The notes beneath the pieces are model-generated. The model was given only the letters and a program-made list of their open reading frames with translations, ran no database searches and was not told the origin of the DNA. This document shows positions 1 through 12,239 of a DNA stretch of 64,000 nt, one piece after another; within the stretch, counting starts at the first letter, position 1, and the number at the start of each line of letters is the position of its first letter. The position numbers and the translations under genes are program-made. This DNA comes from Eonycteris spelaea. Its lineage: Eukaryota > Chordata > Mammalia > Chiroptera > Pteropodidae. The DNA lies in assembly GCA_003508835.1 (NCBI GenBank), contig PUFA01000092.1, positions 5,394,001-5,458,000 of the forward strand, in the 5' to 3' direction.

Positions 1-1482
1 AATAAAACATCATCTTACCAACTTTATGTATATCTCCCTCTCACACAGAGGTTCCATTTCTTCTTTGCAGGATAAACTTTTTCTGTGATTATGGTTTTGT
101 CATGACAGACTACAGTGGAAGTGACTGAAAGCTTTGGAACCACACTGTTTACCAAAAGAAAAAGAAAAGTTGGCTCCTGTTCACACTTATCCACCTGGTT
201 TTATGATGTCTTTAGAATAAGGGAAATGATGCTCACAGCTACATTCCAGCATGCGTGTGGTGGATGGGAAAACAAGAGAGAAAAGAAGGCAGTCAGGGTG
301 CTCCAGTGACCTGGATAAAGTTACTCGGTTATAGTAATTTGTTTTTTTCCTAAATCACTCTCAAATGAAAAAAAAAAATCTAAAAGTAGGATAAGGGGAA
401 GGAAAAGCTTTAGAATATGGGACTCTGTGAGACTTAAATTCATAAAGGGAGTTCTTTTTATCTTTAGAAGGATCATTATCATCATTTAAAATTTTTTGTT
501 TATCATATAAAAGTGTAAGTGCAATTTAAAACATTTCTTATTTGAATACTCCTTTAACAATTCTTGCTGCACACACTTTATTGAATTATACACAATTACT
601 CTTCTGAAATTTGAAGCCATGAAGAAACACTCAGCATGTGACATGATTCACTTTCAATATACAGAGCAAACACCAACATTCAGCATAAAAGTAGTAAGTA
701 ATACACAGTAATAATCCAAGATTATTACCCAGTGGGGAGGAAAAAACCTAAAATTATATTTTTGGTTTTCTAAATGTGGGTTTTCTTTCCCTTCTCTGAG
801 TTTCCCGCCTCAATATTGGACAAGAGGGAAAAAAATCAACTGTCTACAGAGAACACCACAGGATTAATTAATATATTTATAAAGGTTTATGTAAACATTT
901 GCAGGTTTTTATAAGGGAAATAGTACTGACTTGTGTTGCAGCCGATGCGCCAACAATGCAAATGACTCCTCCTTGGTTTTGGTGTTAAAAGAATTGAAAA
1001 ATCCAAAAATTTTCATGGAAAATAAGGTTTATTTCTGAGGCAAAAGTTGGTTTATTTTTAAATATTCCTTTAAAACTGACTTTGGTAGATGAGCTAATGC
1101 AATGATAATAAGGCAAGGAAGTTAAAAAAGTAGTAACAAGTCTGAATTCAGAAAGCATGAAACAGGGTTTAGGTTACTCATTATTTTACAATATGCTTGA
1201 TGTCCTGTCATCTTACAGGAGGGAATAATTATATAAGTGATAAAATTTAGATTAGGGATTGAATGTAAATGTATGTAATTAACTGAATAATGATTCCCAT
1301 AAATTACTTAGAATTTTATGCATCTATATCAACTAAAAATATTACCTTAACTCCTTGTTTCCGAAGATCTCAAAGTAGTTACATATAAATTATCTCATAT
1401 ATCGTGAAAATATTGCTGTAAAATAGGATAGTGTTTTTGATATTAAATCCACTTTTAAAAACTGAAGGATCACAAATTAGTG
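1..1482. other. Unassigned AT-rich DNA
   Basis: No gene or repeat family was recognised. Frames are short (longest about 64 codons, 115-309) and resemble nothing I know. The stretch is AT-rich single-copy-looking DNA with short A and T runs. It could hold very old repeat fragments that cannot be called by eye. Confidence 0.5.
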
Positions 1483-1542
1483 GTTAAGTTCTCTGAAATT
1501 AAAACTGATGATGTTAAGTTCTCTGAAATTAAAACTGACAGC
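1483..1542. repeat. 30-bp tandem duplication, two copies
   Basis: Two adjacent copies of a 30-base unit beginning gttaagttctctgaaatt start at 1483 and 1513. They are identical for about 27 bases and diverge only at the end of the second copy. The unit is a multiple of three, so the frame at 1480-1755 repeats a ten-residue block, but I see no sign that this frame is translated. The near-identity points to a fairly recent local duplication just upstream of an LTR-like block. Confidence 0.85.
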
Positions 1543-2077
1543 ACAGGAACTTGGGCCAAGGGCCAAAGGAATGCTGGATGGCCAGGAGAAATGCTGGATA
1601 AGCTGATGACAAGAATGCCACCATCCCATGACTTCCTACACAAGAGTGAAGAAGTAGCTGATTATTATCTCCCTTTTAACCACTTTCTTCCTTGCAAATG
1701 TCAAACTACTGCTCTGCATGCAGGTGCACTTGATCAAGGTTTGACCGCTATATGACCTTCCTGGGGTGGCAACAGTTAGCATTCCGTCATCTTGCCCCCA
1801 TAACACAGGCCCAAACATAGTTACCAGGCAACACGGCTAGAAAGAAAAGCCCACCGTTTCCAAAAAACCCTCCTTTTCAGAAAAGCCCATTCTGTAAACA
1901 GCTTATAAAAGTAGTCAAGAGGCATTAGCCCTAGAGTCCATTTGAAGGAACTTCCTTTCCTCCATGCCGCCTCCCTGGTGCTCACACATAAGCTTAATAA
2001 TTTGTCTGGAAATTTTTCTGGGGTTTCCTCTCAATCTTTATCTTGGAGAACCCAAGAACTCCAAGGCTGGTAACATA
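1543..2077 (+). mobile_element. LTR-like block (possible ERV1-type solo LTR)
   Basis: The layout resembles a retroviral LTR in + orientation: a U3-like part with short internal near-repeats (gaaatgctggat-type words near 1570-1600), a TATA-like tataaaa at 1904-1910, a polyA-signal-like taataa near 1994, and an end in ca near 2077. Base composition is richer in GC than the flanks. I do not recognise the subfamily, and neither a target-site duplication nor an internal viral region was seen. An unrelated old repeat is possible. Confidence 0.4.
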
Positions 2078-5000
2078 TGAAAGAAGTTAATTGGGGGTAT
2101 GATCTTCCAATGGGGTTGAGGCATGCAGAGTGAAAAGTCTAATTCTCCCCCCCGCCCCCGCCAATTTTTTACCGATCTAACTTCTGCTTCTCTTTCTTAA
2201 TTATTTGTCTTTTAATTTTGAGGTTAAAGTTAAAAGAACAGTAATTAGTTTCTTTCATTTTTTTAGGGTAATAAAATAACCTGAAAAGCACTCTTCTCAC
2301 ACTGCCATTTGACTTAGTTATAGCAGCACCAATTCTTAGATGTTTTCATAGCTAGTCTCTAAGACCTTCCAAACCAAGTGAATAAATCCTCAATAAATTG
2401 TTTGACATATTCGAGTGCTAAAATAGTTCAAATAGTTTCCTATATCCTGCGCCCCTCCTCATTTTATTTCACATGTGTGTTTGCCACTAATTAATACCAT
2501 CTCTCTCTTTTTTTTATTATTCTTCAAATATAGAGGCTTTAGAAAATATTTCCTTCTGAGAAATAGCTATTATACAATTTTTTTTATTGCTATGGAGGTT
2601 AATTTGACTGCCTTATTTTTTTTTTCTTAGAGTAAGAAAAATTTGAAATCTTTAGGAAATGAGTATGAAGTGAATTTGTGTTTATATCTACAGCAAGGTA
2701 GTAGACATTTGTCTTATTTACTTAGGTATAACCATGATTTTTTTAAAAAAAAATGTTTTTGACTATAGCTTTCTTTTGTATTTTACCTACATTTAACCCA
2801 AAATGCTAAATCAAAAATCAAGAAATAAAGTTTAATTTAAAAATTGTTTAGGAGACTAATACTGTTAATATTTATGATGCCATTTATTCTGCTTTTCCTC
2901 CTTATTTTTCAACTTATTTTCACAGGCATAATAAAGCTTGTTTTTAACAGGAGCCCTTGTAATAATCTCCTGATCCCTCTTAGATAATATATCCTATATA
3001 TAATGCCACAAAAACAGACAGTATACATCTTAAAAAATTCCAGATTCAATGGTAACTGTAGTTCTAAACATAGGCAGTAGATACTTTACATATGGGTACC
3101 AGAGAAAAAAAGCCACACTAAAATATTCAAGGTTATGAATCAAAGCTCCAGAAATATATAAGAAAACAAAGATTAAGGCAAAAAGAAAAAGACTAGTCAA
3201 TTTGCATAGTTTCCTTTTATATTTACATAGTGTCTGCTTCTGAGATGTGTTCAGCACAAAACAGGGCACAAAAGCAGTATCCTTTCTGTTTTCCTTCTAC
3301 CCACAAACATTTTGGAAGTCCAAGTCTGCCAACAATTGGACATGAAAGTCATGCAAGAATTGTAATAGTAATAGGAAAAAGAGTATATATTTTTGCAAAA
3401 CATTACTTTTCATTCCAGCAGGAGAAAATATGCATGACTGTTTATCTTGGTTTTGCTGCTCCTTTGCACTGTCCAATATGGGCTGGCTGGCTGGAGGGCT
3501 TTCCACAGTCGCTTACAAGAGCTTCACTATTCGTTAGGGCAATAAGGAGATGCTTTTGAGTGTGCTGAGCTAAAAGCTCTATTTAGTCTTTCACTCAATC
3601 TGCTTATGTAACTTAAATATTTTTAGTGCCCAGGAGTTCAAAGCAGCTAATGTGTTGTGTTTCAGAATGACAAATAGAACACACTAAAAACAGCATTAGA
3701 ATGTTTTCCTAAGCAAGTTTCAGGGAAATGTGTGGTGCTCTGAATGGAACTCCACATAGCATTTTGGCTATCGAGCATTTCCTTCCTTGTGCTCAGGCCT
3801 GAATGAGCCGTTGTGCCTGGCCTTCCCTGCCCCTCAATTGGTCTGGGCCTAACCATGGACAAGCAGTAAGCAGAAGCCGAATTCATATGTGGCTCCCAAG
3901 TGACAGAAAGGAAAAATCCCTTCTGATAATTTATTGCTGAGATAAGTCCAGATGTAGATGCCTATTTCACTGAATAGGGCGTCTTCTCAGCTCGGCTCTC
4001 ATCTTGAATGGCAGCCACGGAATTCCTACCAGTGGTTACCAAGAGAACATACTCTTTTTTTTTATCGAGGTATAGATATGAACAGCCTTGTAGAATTAAT
4101 CCATTCTAGGGAACATATTAGAAGGCATTTCTACTACATCCTGACCATTACCAGGAAACTATTTGAGATATTGTAATAACTCAATAGCATTCTAGCTTTA
4201 TTTCATTTCCAGAGGTATTTGATTTATGAAAATCTTATTAGTGGAAAATATCACAGACTTTACTCACTTGCTGATGTGATCAATTAGAGAAAAATTTTTA
4301 TTAGTTCCTTGCATTCAGCAGATGCTGCCTTTTAAAATAAGGGTCTTTTAAATATTGAATGTTATTCAAGATATTTTAATATCTTAATTAGAATAAAAGA
4401 GTTCCAAAACACAATCGCAAAGCTGTTTTTTTTTTTTTTATCATCCAAAATGCAAAGAATACCTGTAATTCGGTTGATCTTCATATAAATTTTAGACCAC
4501 ATGGAAGGTTCATTGAGTACTATTGTCAGTGAGAGAACACTAAAAGACCTTAGTGGTCATGCTTTATGACATTTTTCTCACAACAATGTCCTAAAATATA
4601 AAATATTTTTGAGTCTCAAATAAATTGCCATGGACTCTAATTCAAAAAGTTCCAGGCTATAAATCGTGAATTTAGTTCAATTTAGTCAAACATGTGCTAT
4701 AAGTTGAGAAAATGTAGGTGTAGCCCAGAAGAATATATGTGACTATAGAATTTGATAAAACTAACCAATTTTTTATGATCTGTTTTGAAAGATTAATCCT
4801 TTTCTCAAGAAATGTATGCCCTCTGTATTTTAAGTTTTTAATACATTGAACTTTTTACTCCTCTTTCTTTACCCTGTGTTTTTCTTCTACTCCTACAATG
4901 TCCTACATCAGATCACTCTGCACACCAACACAAATGTTTACAGCTCATTTTTCTTTTTCCGTATTTTCTTCAAAATTCAGACATACAAATGAGGCATATG

Positions 5001-5214
5001 TAGGGAAAGTTTTGGTCATTAATTACAAAAGGGGATTATTTAATATACTTTTCTTCATCTTATCTTCTAGCAATGCATTGTAAAAAAACCAGAAACAAAA
5101 AACCTTTCACATTAGATTTTATAGCTCCAATTTATTTTTTAATAAATGCAAAAAAATTCATAGAGTAGCTGTGTCTTAATTTATTATTCATTCTATATTG
5201 ATTTGCATTCACTT
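2078..5214. other. Unassigned DNA
   Basis: No gene or confident repeat. A C-rich run occurs at 2147-2162. The block 3290-3560 is less AT-rich and includes two overlapping opposite frames (3230-3559 and 3297-3506), but their products look like no known protein. 3770-3900 is also GC-richer. These two pieces are candidates for conserved non-coding DNA or very old repeats. Confidence 0.4.
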
Positions 5215-5460
5215 TTTTCTAATTTACCTTTATCCATTACAGGGCAAGCATACTTATGTAAGGGGGTTTTTAGTTATTGACACTTTTGTTTTCATGTAAT
5301 GAATTCCCAGGAATGAAATTTTTGGTGAAAGATTTTAACTTATATTTAATATTAAGAGATATTGTCAGATTTCTTTCCAAAACCGGCTGTTAACACTTTA
5401 TATTTCTATCAGCCATATGTGAAAAGTACCTTTTCCCCACAAGTCTTGAGAACATAAGAA
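5215..5460 (-). mobile_element. L1 (L1M-type) 3' fragment, antisense
   Basis: Read on the + strand, the block follows the reverse complement of an old L1 3' end: a segment like 'cccaggaatgaaatttttgg' corresponds to the usual 'cctaggagtggaattgctgg', followed by words matching the 'attgccaaattgccttcc' and 'tttccccaca' parts of that consensus. It is heavily diverged and has no open frame. The outer limits are uncertain. Confidence 0.5.
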
Positions 5461-7114
5461 AACAATAAAGCAATATATTTGAAATACTGAGAAAAAAACA
5501 ACACATTAATTCTGTATACATCAGACTATCACTTTAAGATCAAGGGTGAAGTAAAGGTACTTTCAACATATAAGTATTTAGAAAGCTTTCTCATGCATAA
5601 TTTGTCCAAAGTATCATTAGAAAATATACTGTAGCAGGAAGAAAAATAAATTCAAGATATATAATGAGATATAAAAAAACAACAAAAAGCCATTAAAAAT
5701 TTAAAAGCTCAGAAGGATTATATAACATAAGATCATCATTATTAATTGAAATGTAGATTTTCATCACAGAATCATTCATACTTTATGTAAATTATACATA
5801 AAGTTTGTAAGAGTTAAAGTTCACTATTAAAATTTAAAAACATCATTTTTTTACCTTAAGTTTATAAACACAATAAAATGTTTTTATTGGAAAACTCTTA
5901 CTGAAGACTCTCAATAAATTAATATTCATTGTCTAAGGAACATTATATCTAAATGATAGAATGAAGGATTCTACATAACCTCTAAATGAGATTTGGTGTT
6001 AATTGAGATATTCATTTAAAATAAACATTAAGATGATATACATAAGCTTTTTACACATGTGAAAATAAGTACTTAATGTCCAATGCTACCGCAGTCACTG
6101 CAGAAATTCCATTAAAGTTTGTATATTATTAGGGAGGCATTGTAAATAAATGAAACAAAGAATCAAGTTAAATAAAAAATAACAATATCAAAGACATCTC
6201 ATAGCAATATGAAGAGGAATGCCAAGTGCATTGAAGTTAGGATTACTTGTCTCTAAGAAAGACAACTACACGTAAAATGTAAGACCTTTGGAACATCTCT
6301 TGTACAATAAAGAATATGAAACTATTCCCCATATATTATTAAACATAACATCTGAAAGAAAAATAAAGAATGCTTGGGCAAAGGCATAAAGTAGTGACTC
6401 ATTGTTAAATTTCCATGTGTACATAGCTATGCCGTTTTGTTTCTTTGGGGGGTAAGTGCGAGTTTTATGATGCTTTCTTCATTGTATCTTTAGGGGTCAC
6501 CATGCCACCATTTTCACGAGAGCTTTTCAAATCTATCCTTTTTATTTATTTCCTGCATGACTTCTTAAAGGCTCATAATTCATTTCTGCTACACAATTTC
6601 TTTTCATTCTAAATATACTATTCCTGGAGTTTTCTTCAAAAATCACACTCTGAACTTGTCAAAAAAAAAAAACAAAACAAAACAAAAAACAAAAACAAAA
6701 CAAACCAAACGAAAACTCTTAACAGCCATTTGTTGTTGATAACTTTAAAGCAAATTCCTTAGTGATGATTTCAATACTCTATATATCTCTGTCCTTTAAT
6801 CAATCACCTTCTCTACTGCTTACTTAATGTACATTATGTTTCTTATAAACTGAAATACAGGTACACACCTTATATACCTTTTACTTTCAAAACTTTAAAT
6901 TAATTCCTTTGCTTATGGTGTTTCCTTTTCTAGATTTTTTTTTCCTTTTTTCCACTGCATTTTCACAAGTCCAACTTTTACTTCTGCCCCAAGCTTCAGA
7001 ATATGGACACCTTCTCCATGAACCATGCCTCGACCCCTCAGCTGGAAGTTCTCTCTGTCTTCTTTGGAATGCCATTTTACTTATGGAGAGGAAAAGCCAT
7101 TTATATTTGTTGAA
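5461..7114. other. Unassigned AT-rich DNA
   Basis: Apart from the A-rich tract at 6661-6715 (listed separately) nothing was recognised. Two opposite frames near 6887-7142 have no similarity that I know. The region is strongly AT-rich with many short A and T runs. Confidence 0.4.
6661..6715. repeat. A-rich (CAAAA)n-like tract
   Basis: Twelve A residues are followed by interrupted caaaa/caaaaa units for about 55 bases. Such tracts often mark the old A-tail of a retroposed element on the + strand, but the upstream 200 bases match no element I know. It could equally be simple low-complexity sequence. Confidence 0.75.
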
Positions 7115-7330
7115 TCCTAAACATGTGTTAGAACTGTATTAAAGTTTCATATATAATATCTCATTAATAAAATAGATAAAGGCTATAATAATTTTCTCAT
7201 TTTAGGGCTGAAAAAACTGAGCCTTGTAGAAGTTAAGAGCCCCATCCAAGTTCTTCCATCTCATAAACTGGAAGTGACTAAGCTTGTCAAAGGGCAGGAG
7301 CTTACATTCTTGTCTATTAAGCTCTAGAGA
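7115..7330 (-). mobile_element. MIR SINE fragment, antisense
   Basis: The + strand shows the reverse complement of the tRNA-derived MIR core: 'atttagggctgaaaaaactg' for 'attttacagatgaggaaactg', then 'gaagttaagagccccatcca' for the 'ggttaagtaacttgccca' part and an end like 'gctcttaaccac'. Divergence is high, as expected for MIR. There is no A-tail. Confidence 0.7.
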
Positions 7331-9086
7331 CATATATTGGCATATGACTTGTTAAGCATAAAAGAAGGTTAGAAATGGATGTGGTAGGTTTAAAGAAAAC
7401 ATTAATGTGGTTACACTCATGAAATGTACAAAAAATAAAGAGAAATTCTGTGCCGAGTGATAAGGAGGATCAACGGAAGTGAGAATAGAAGAGGAAGGGC
7501 AGAGGAAAAGACCTTAGAGGGCTGGCTATGCTGCAGCCTTCTCCAGTCTCTTCTGTCTTTAAAAGAGTGCCGTGTTCCCCTAGAAGAGTGATGATTTTAA
7601 CGATGATTTGAGCTGCTTTGAAGTTCTGAATCTGGCAAGCGAGCCAATGTCTGCCCAAACTGTTTTCATTGCATTACTTCTAATTTTCTCTTTTTTACAG
7701 GGAAAAATGTCCAATTACCTTTAAGGTCCTTTTAAAAAAGTATCCTTTCCTGACATTAATCTTTGATCACATAGTAAGAACTTCCAAAATGTTTGAGCCA
7801 CTCTGGTCCTGTTAGGAATCTTTACTCAGGATTGGAAACAGTGATAATAAACTCCAAGTGATTGTGGCCCAGATGCAATGGTAACATAATGTCCTGTAGA
7901 AGAGCAGACAGATGCTGAATGTTTATTGTTCCATCAACGTCCATCAAGGAGAAAGACTGGCAGGAAGCCAAGCTTTCATTTGTGCTCCGAATAACACTTA
8001 GCTTATTGGCCATTTAGAGGTACATTAAATCTTATTAGAACAACTTTGAAAGGATTCACACAAAGACTTTAAAAGCCACATTATCTTAACTCCTTATAAT
8101 ACCCTTCTAATTACAAAAGTAAAAGTGTGTTCTTTCACTTTGTATATCTATATCTATGTTCAATTAACATGTTAATTTATATATTAAAATATTTAATAAT
8201 TAATTGTCAGTAGATAATAATATATCACACAGTTATTCCTAGAAAACATATCAGTAATATATGAGATTATAGTAGAGCACATTGTCTTCTCAAGATCACC
8301 CTGTGAAATTACAGTCAGGAACCAAAATCAGAGCTCTGTGGATTGATTTGCATGGCTCTACACTTAAGCAAGAGTAACAAGATCTAGAAATGAAATTATG
8401 ATTGCCTTATTTTCAGTAGATACCACAGTTGAAAGGAAGGCCATCATGCAAGACTTGGAAAAAGAGATGGAAGAACACTGGTAATGTGACACTTTGCTGA
8501 CCACCATCTTCAGCCTATAAAAGTGGTTTGGAGAAAATGAGAACACAATTGCAGCTTAGGAGAAGATTTTGGAGGGAGTTGGTAGGCTTCCCGATCCAAC
8601 CACTCACCCCCTTTATTCTAAGGGATAACATAGGAAATATTTCTATTCTCATCGGCCTAGAAAAAGGGGCTTTAATGGGACTTAGCACAACCAATTGGAA
8701 AACTTAATACATGGCCTCACAATTTTGTGGACATAGTGAGTATGTTCTGACTCACCTGGCAAGTTGAAAGAGCCAGAGACTGATCTTCTGATGGCAAAAA
8801 AAGAAAGTTCAAATTTGTTGGAGCAAATTTGAGTATTTCTCAATGTTTACATGTAGGCTACATACAATAGCATGCTGCCATAGGTAGGTTATTTTTAGAT
8901 GTTATCTAGAGGATACCTAGAAGGAAACACTAATGTAAGAGGAAGACCTGTGGATTTTCAGAGACCAAGAACAAAGCTATGAATAACCAGCTGAAGAAGA
9001 TCCATTTGGCCACATCAAAGGAAAGACCTACAGGTAAAAGATGCCCAGTAAGTAAGAATCTTTCAAAAGATCATGAATATACTCAG

Positions 9087-9090
<4 letters not shown>
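7331..9090. other. Unassigned DNA leading to an A36 tract
   Basis: No gene or named repeat. The short minus frame at 7822-8013 contains a stretch reading MDVDGTINI, superficially like part of an EF-hand loop, but nothing around it supports a calcium-binding gene. The segment 8560-9090 immediately precedes a pure A36 run and could be the body of a retroposed sequence whose source I cannot name. Confidence 0.35.

Positions 9091-9126
<36 letters not shown>
9091..9126. repeat. Pure A36 homopolymer
   Basis: Thirty-six uninterrupted A residues. This is far longer and purer than any other A run in the window. It suggests the tail of a relatively recent + strand retroposition, or replication-slippage growth of an old tail. 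No polyadenylation signal lies just upstream, and no matching target duplication was found around it by eye. Confidence 0.95.
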
Positions 9127-9127
<1 letters not shown>

Positions 9128-9351
9128 CAGTTTTAAACAGCTGCCAAGTGCTAAGTGGCTGAGCCAGTGACATCTTGGATGGTACCAGTCAAATAAGGCC
9201 TTTCTTGATACCATTCCTCCTCTATCCCTTCCCCCAAAGTTAAGATGAAGGAGAACAGATAGGAAGAAGAATAAGATGCCAAATATGTCCCTTTTTTACT
9301 TCTGGTATCTATAAAAAGAAATATACTTAAGAGAAAGAGAATGCATTTAAG

Positions 9352-9359
9352 CAAATTTT
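9352..9359. repeat. Candidate target-site duplication, left copy
   Basis: The 8-mer caaatttt here recurs at 9536-9543, on the other side of the 5S-derived copy and its tail. That is the arrangement expected for an L1-machinery insertion. The word is AT-rich and short, so chance agreement is possible. Confidence 0.5.
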
Positions 9360-9365
9360 TCAAAT

Positions 9366-9373
9366 TATTATTA

Positions 9374-9404
<31 letters not shown>

Positions 9405-9412
9405 TTTATTTT
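9366..9412. repeat. (ATT)n and (TTTA)n tract, tail of the 5S-derived element
   Basis: About seven att units pass into about six ttta units and abut the 3' end of the antisense 5S-derived copy. On the minus strand this is an A-rich (TAAA)n(AAT)n tail, as in SINEs mobilised by L1 enzymes. It is probably an old A-tail reshaped by microsatellite slippage. Confidence 0.85.
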
Positions 9413-9533
9413 AATGCCTACAGCACCTGGTCTTCCTAGGTGGTCTCCTATCCAAGTACTAATTAGGCCCAACCCTGCTTAGCTTCCGAGATCAGACAAG
9501 ATCAGACACATTGAGAATGGCATGGCTGTAGAC
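9413..9533 (-). mobile_element. 5S rRNA-derived SINE or retropseudogene, full length
   Basis: On the minus strand the 121 bases align without gaps to the whole of vertebrate 5S rRNA, with about 19 differences by hand count (about 16 percent). They run from gtctacagcc to the gtgctgtagg end. The internal RNA polymerase III promoter is largely kept: the A-box part aagctaagcagggtt and a C-box ttagtacttggataggagac with one change. An A-rich tail follows the 3' end, and a possible 8-bp duplication flanks it, so it arrived by retroposition. Most differences are transitions at CpG sites. It is not a functional 5S gene: its density of changes would disturb the rRNA fold. A lone 5S pseudogene is the alternative. 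Confidence 0.9.
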
Positions 9534-9535
9534 CC

Positions 9536-9543
9536 CAAATTTT
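9536..9543. repeat. Candidate target-site duplication, right copy
   Basis: This 8-mer caaatttt lies two bases beyond the 5' end of the 5S-derived copy and matches 9352-9359. Confidence 0.5.
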
Positions 9544-11689
9544 GATTATTAGTGGAACTGAAACAGAATGTTTTAAACCAATACTATCCTGTATTTAAGG
9601 ACATTTTATGGTCTAAAATGGAACAAAGACTTCATGGAATCTGTTGAGATTTTCATTAAGGTGGTAAACTAATATCCTAGATTAAATTAAAAGTGAAGCT
9701 GATTTCTATTATAATATTAGCTATAATACATTACTTTATTATATTATTACCATTTCAAAGACACATTAGAAGGAAAAATGCAAATGCTTTCTACAGTTTG
9801 TCTACACTAACAATGAATTCTCAGCCAATATGTGAGTACTATTTTACAACAATAATGTCCCTTTTCCATTACAGTCATTGGGAGACTCACTACTTGCATT
9901 CATTTTGGAATCTTTTCACAAATATAATAACATGTTTTGTGAAGTCTATGATTATTTTCAGATTTGATATAAACATTGTTTCTAAAGAATACTGATAATG
10001 TTCCAGGAAAGATAAAACATATCTTTAGTTCTGAAACTTATTTGAAATTCATTTTGCTCCAAAGTAGCACTAAATGTCACTTTGATAATATTGAGGTTAC
10101 ACTATCTAAAAAAAAAAAATAGAATGATATTTGTTTAATTTTACAGTAGTCATTGTCACAATATAAATGAACTTACAAAAAGAAAGAACTTCATTCTTCG
10201 TTTTTGTTTTCTTTTGTCAACAAAAAACAACTACTACTTTCGAGACTTTTGCTGTTATGTTTGCAGTTTAGTAAAGGCAAATGTGCAATTAAATGGTGCT
10301 GAAATGTTTAAAGCACATGTTACATCTCTCTGTAGTATTTAATATGCTTTGATAATACATTGGAACCTTATTGTAGTACTGTGCATCATGGATCAGGATT
10401 TGACATAAGGAGGATATCACCTTGGTATCACCTAAGGAAATCTAGTTACTGGAGGACAAAAGAACCTTGTTAATAAGGCCTATAGACTAGACCTACAACC
10501 TATACTCTGGCCATAGGGATATTGGAAGTCTTTACTAGGAGTGTACAATCGCTTCTCAGTTTCTTCTTTGCTTCTGATTCACTGACTTTCAGGGACTCAA
10601 TTTAAAGTTAATAACTGATATGCTTCTACCCAACTTGTCTTTTCCCAAAAAGATTTGTTCTCATATAATTTTTAAAATCTTATTCATAAAATTCTATTGA
10701 AGATAGTGATATTCCATGTTTACTCATTCAAAATACACAGTCAATTGAAAATAAAATAGCAAAAATATGACCAAAGAAGAGAGATTGTTTTTCTATTGTA
10801 TCTATTCAACTTTGGTTTATCTTACATGTCAACACCAACTTCCATCACACTGAATCAATAATATAATGAGATAGATTCATCATTAAGCTTCATTAAGAGG
10901 TTAGAGCTATTGAGAAATTTTTTTAAAGGGAAATGACATACTAAAAAAAAAAGATAAAAAATTATGATGAGAAAATTATATTCTCGATATAATATAACAA
11001 GGGTATCCAAAATAGATTTTAGAGCAAAGAAAATGAACAGAGACAAATAAGAAAAAAGCAGCAAGGCTTACTTGCTTGATGACTTTGGGAGATGAAAAAA
11101 GATAATTTTGAGGAGTCAAAAATTCTGAAGTTCAGAGGCAAGAAATTGTGTGTACTGTTAAGAAAGAATAATCAATTGGGAATATATATAAATAGTAGAT
11201 GTTGATGAGATATTCATATACAGACATTGAAGAAGAAGTAGGGTTGTTCTAAAGAAGAGAGCATAATAGTCTAAAGATCATCTAAGATCATCTGTATCCA
11301 GATGCTAACTAAAACCTGGAGCTGTAATTATGCTTCATGGAAAAAGATGAATGTACTCATGCTCCATGGGGAACAAATAACTTCCTCATGGTCATTAACT
11401 TTTCCCTGGAAATGGAGGATGAGCATTCACCTTTTAATAAAAGTTCATGCACTGGTAGCCAGTTAAATAATCTTTGTTACTGCATGACAAAAAACACATT
11501 TTATTCCTCTACTTTCCCTTGAATGGCCCTGACATTTGAGCCATTTGAACAGGAAAAAGTTGTTTACACACAATATCTTCCAGTCTTAATTATCTACTAT
11601 GGCATTATTTTCTGAAAAATTTTGACCATTCTGTGCTAGTATGATCATTTGTGATATAATAATTTTTAATAGATGTTTTAATTTTAAGC
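9544..11689. other. Unassigned AT-rich DNA
   Basis: No gene or repeat family was recognised. The plus frame at 9693-9995 (100 codons) is rich in I, F, Y and H, as expected from AT-rich noise. 10380-10600 is slightly GC-richer and looks single-copy. Confidence 0.4.
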
Positions 11690-12120
11690 TAATTTAATTT
11701 TGAATAGGCAATATTTAAAAAATATCAGACCATAGTTAATACCTACAGAATAGAAAATGAAAATCTCCCTTCCATTCCAGTTCAATATTGCCCAAAGTAA
11801 ATATTGCTTTTAGTCCCCCCCCCTTTTTTTTTTTATTTCTGGAATGTCTTTAAGAATATACATCTAAATATAGATTATTTTCCATCATTTTACAAAAAAG
11901 GAAGTCTATTATACACATCATTTTGTATCTTGCTTTTTATCATTTAAGAATGCCATAGAGGTCCTAATTCTTTTGTATAGTTTTTTTTCTGTAATTTGTT
12001 TAATTAATCCTCAAATAATGGGCCTTTATTTCCAGATGTTTCCATCAGAAACAGTGTTGAAATGAACAAACTTTTTATTTCTGCAAATAAATCTGTAGAT
12101 TAAACTCTAAGAATACAGAT
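11690..12120 (-). mobile_element. L1 (L1M-type) 3' region, antisense
   Basis: The + strand follows the reverse complement of an old L1 3' end: 'gaaaatctcccttccattcc', a 'ttctggaatgtctttaagaa' counterpart of 'cttccagagatattctatgc', then 'acatcattttgtatcttgct' and 'tgccatagaggtcctaattc'. A C9 run followed by a T run at about 11815-11835 interrupts it. There is no coding potential. Confidence 0.6.
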
Positions 12121-12239
12121 GGTTGTTCTTATTTTTATTTCCACATATAAAAAACAGTCAATCTAAAATGCCTTACATTTATAAATGCTTTTATATGAAT
12201 TATATTAATATACTACTCTAATAGTATTTTTAAAAATCC

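Noticed and set aside
7822..8013. EF-hand-like wording in a minus frame
   Set aside because: Only one short partial loop resemblance, without the required helix-loop-helix spacing or any neighbouring exon-like sequence.
9413..9533. Functional 5S rRNA gene
   Set aside because: About 16 percent divergence from the highly conserved rRNA, plus an A-rich tail, indicate a retroposed copy.
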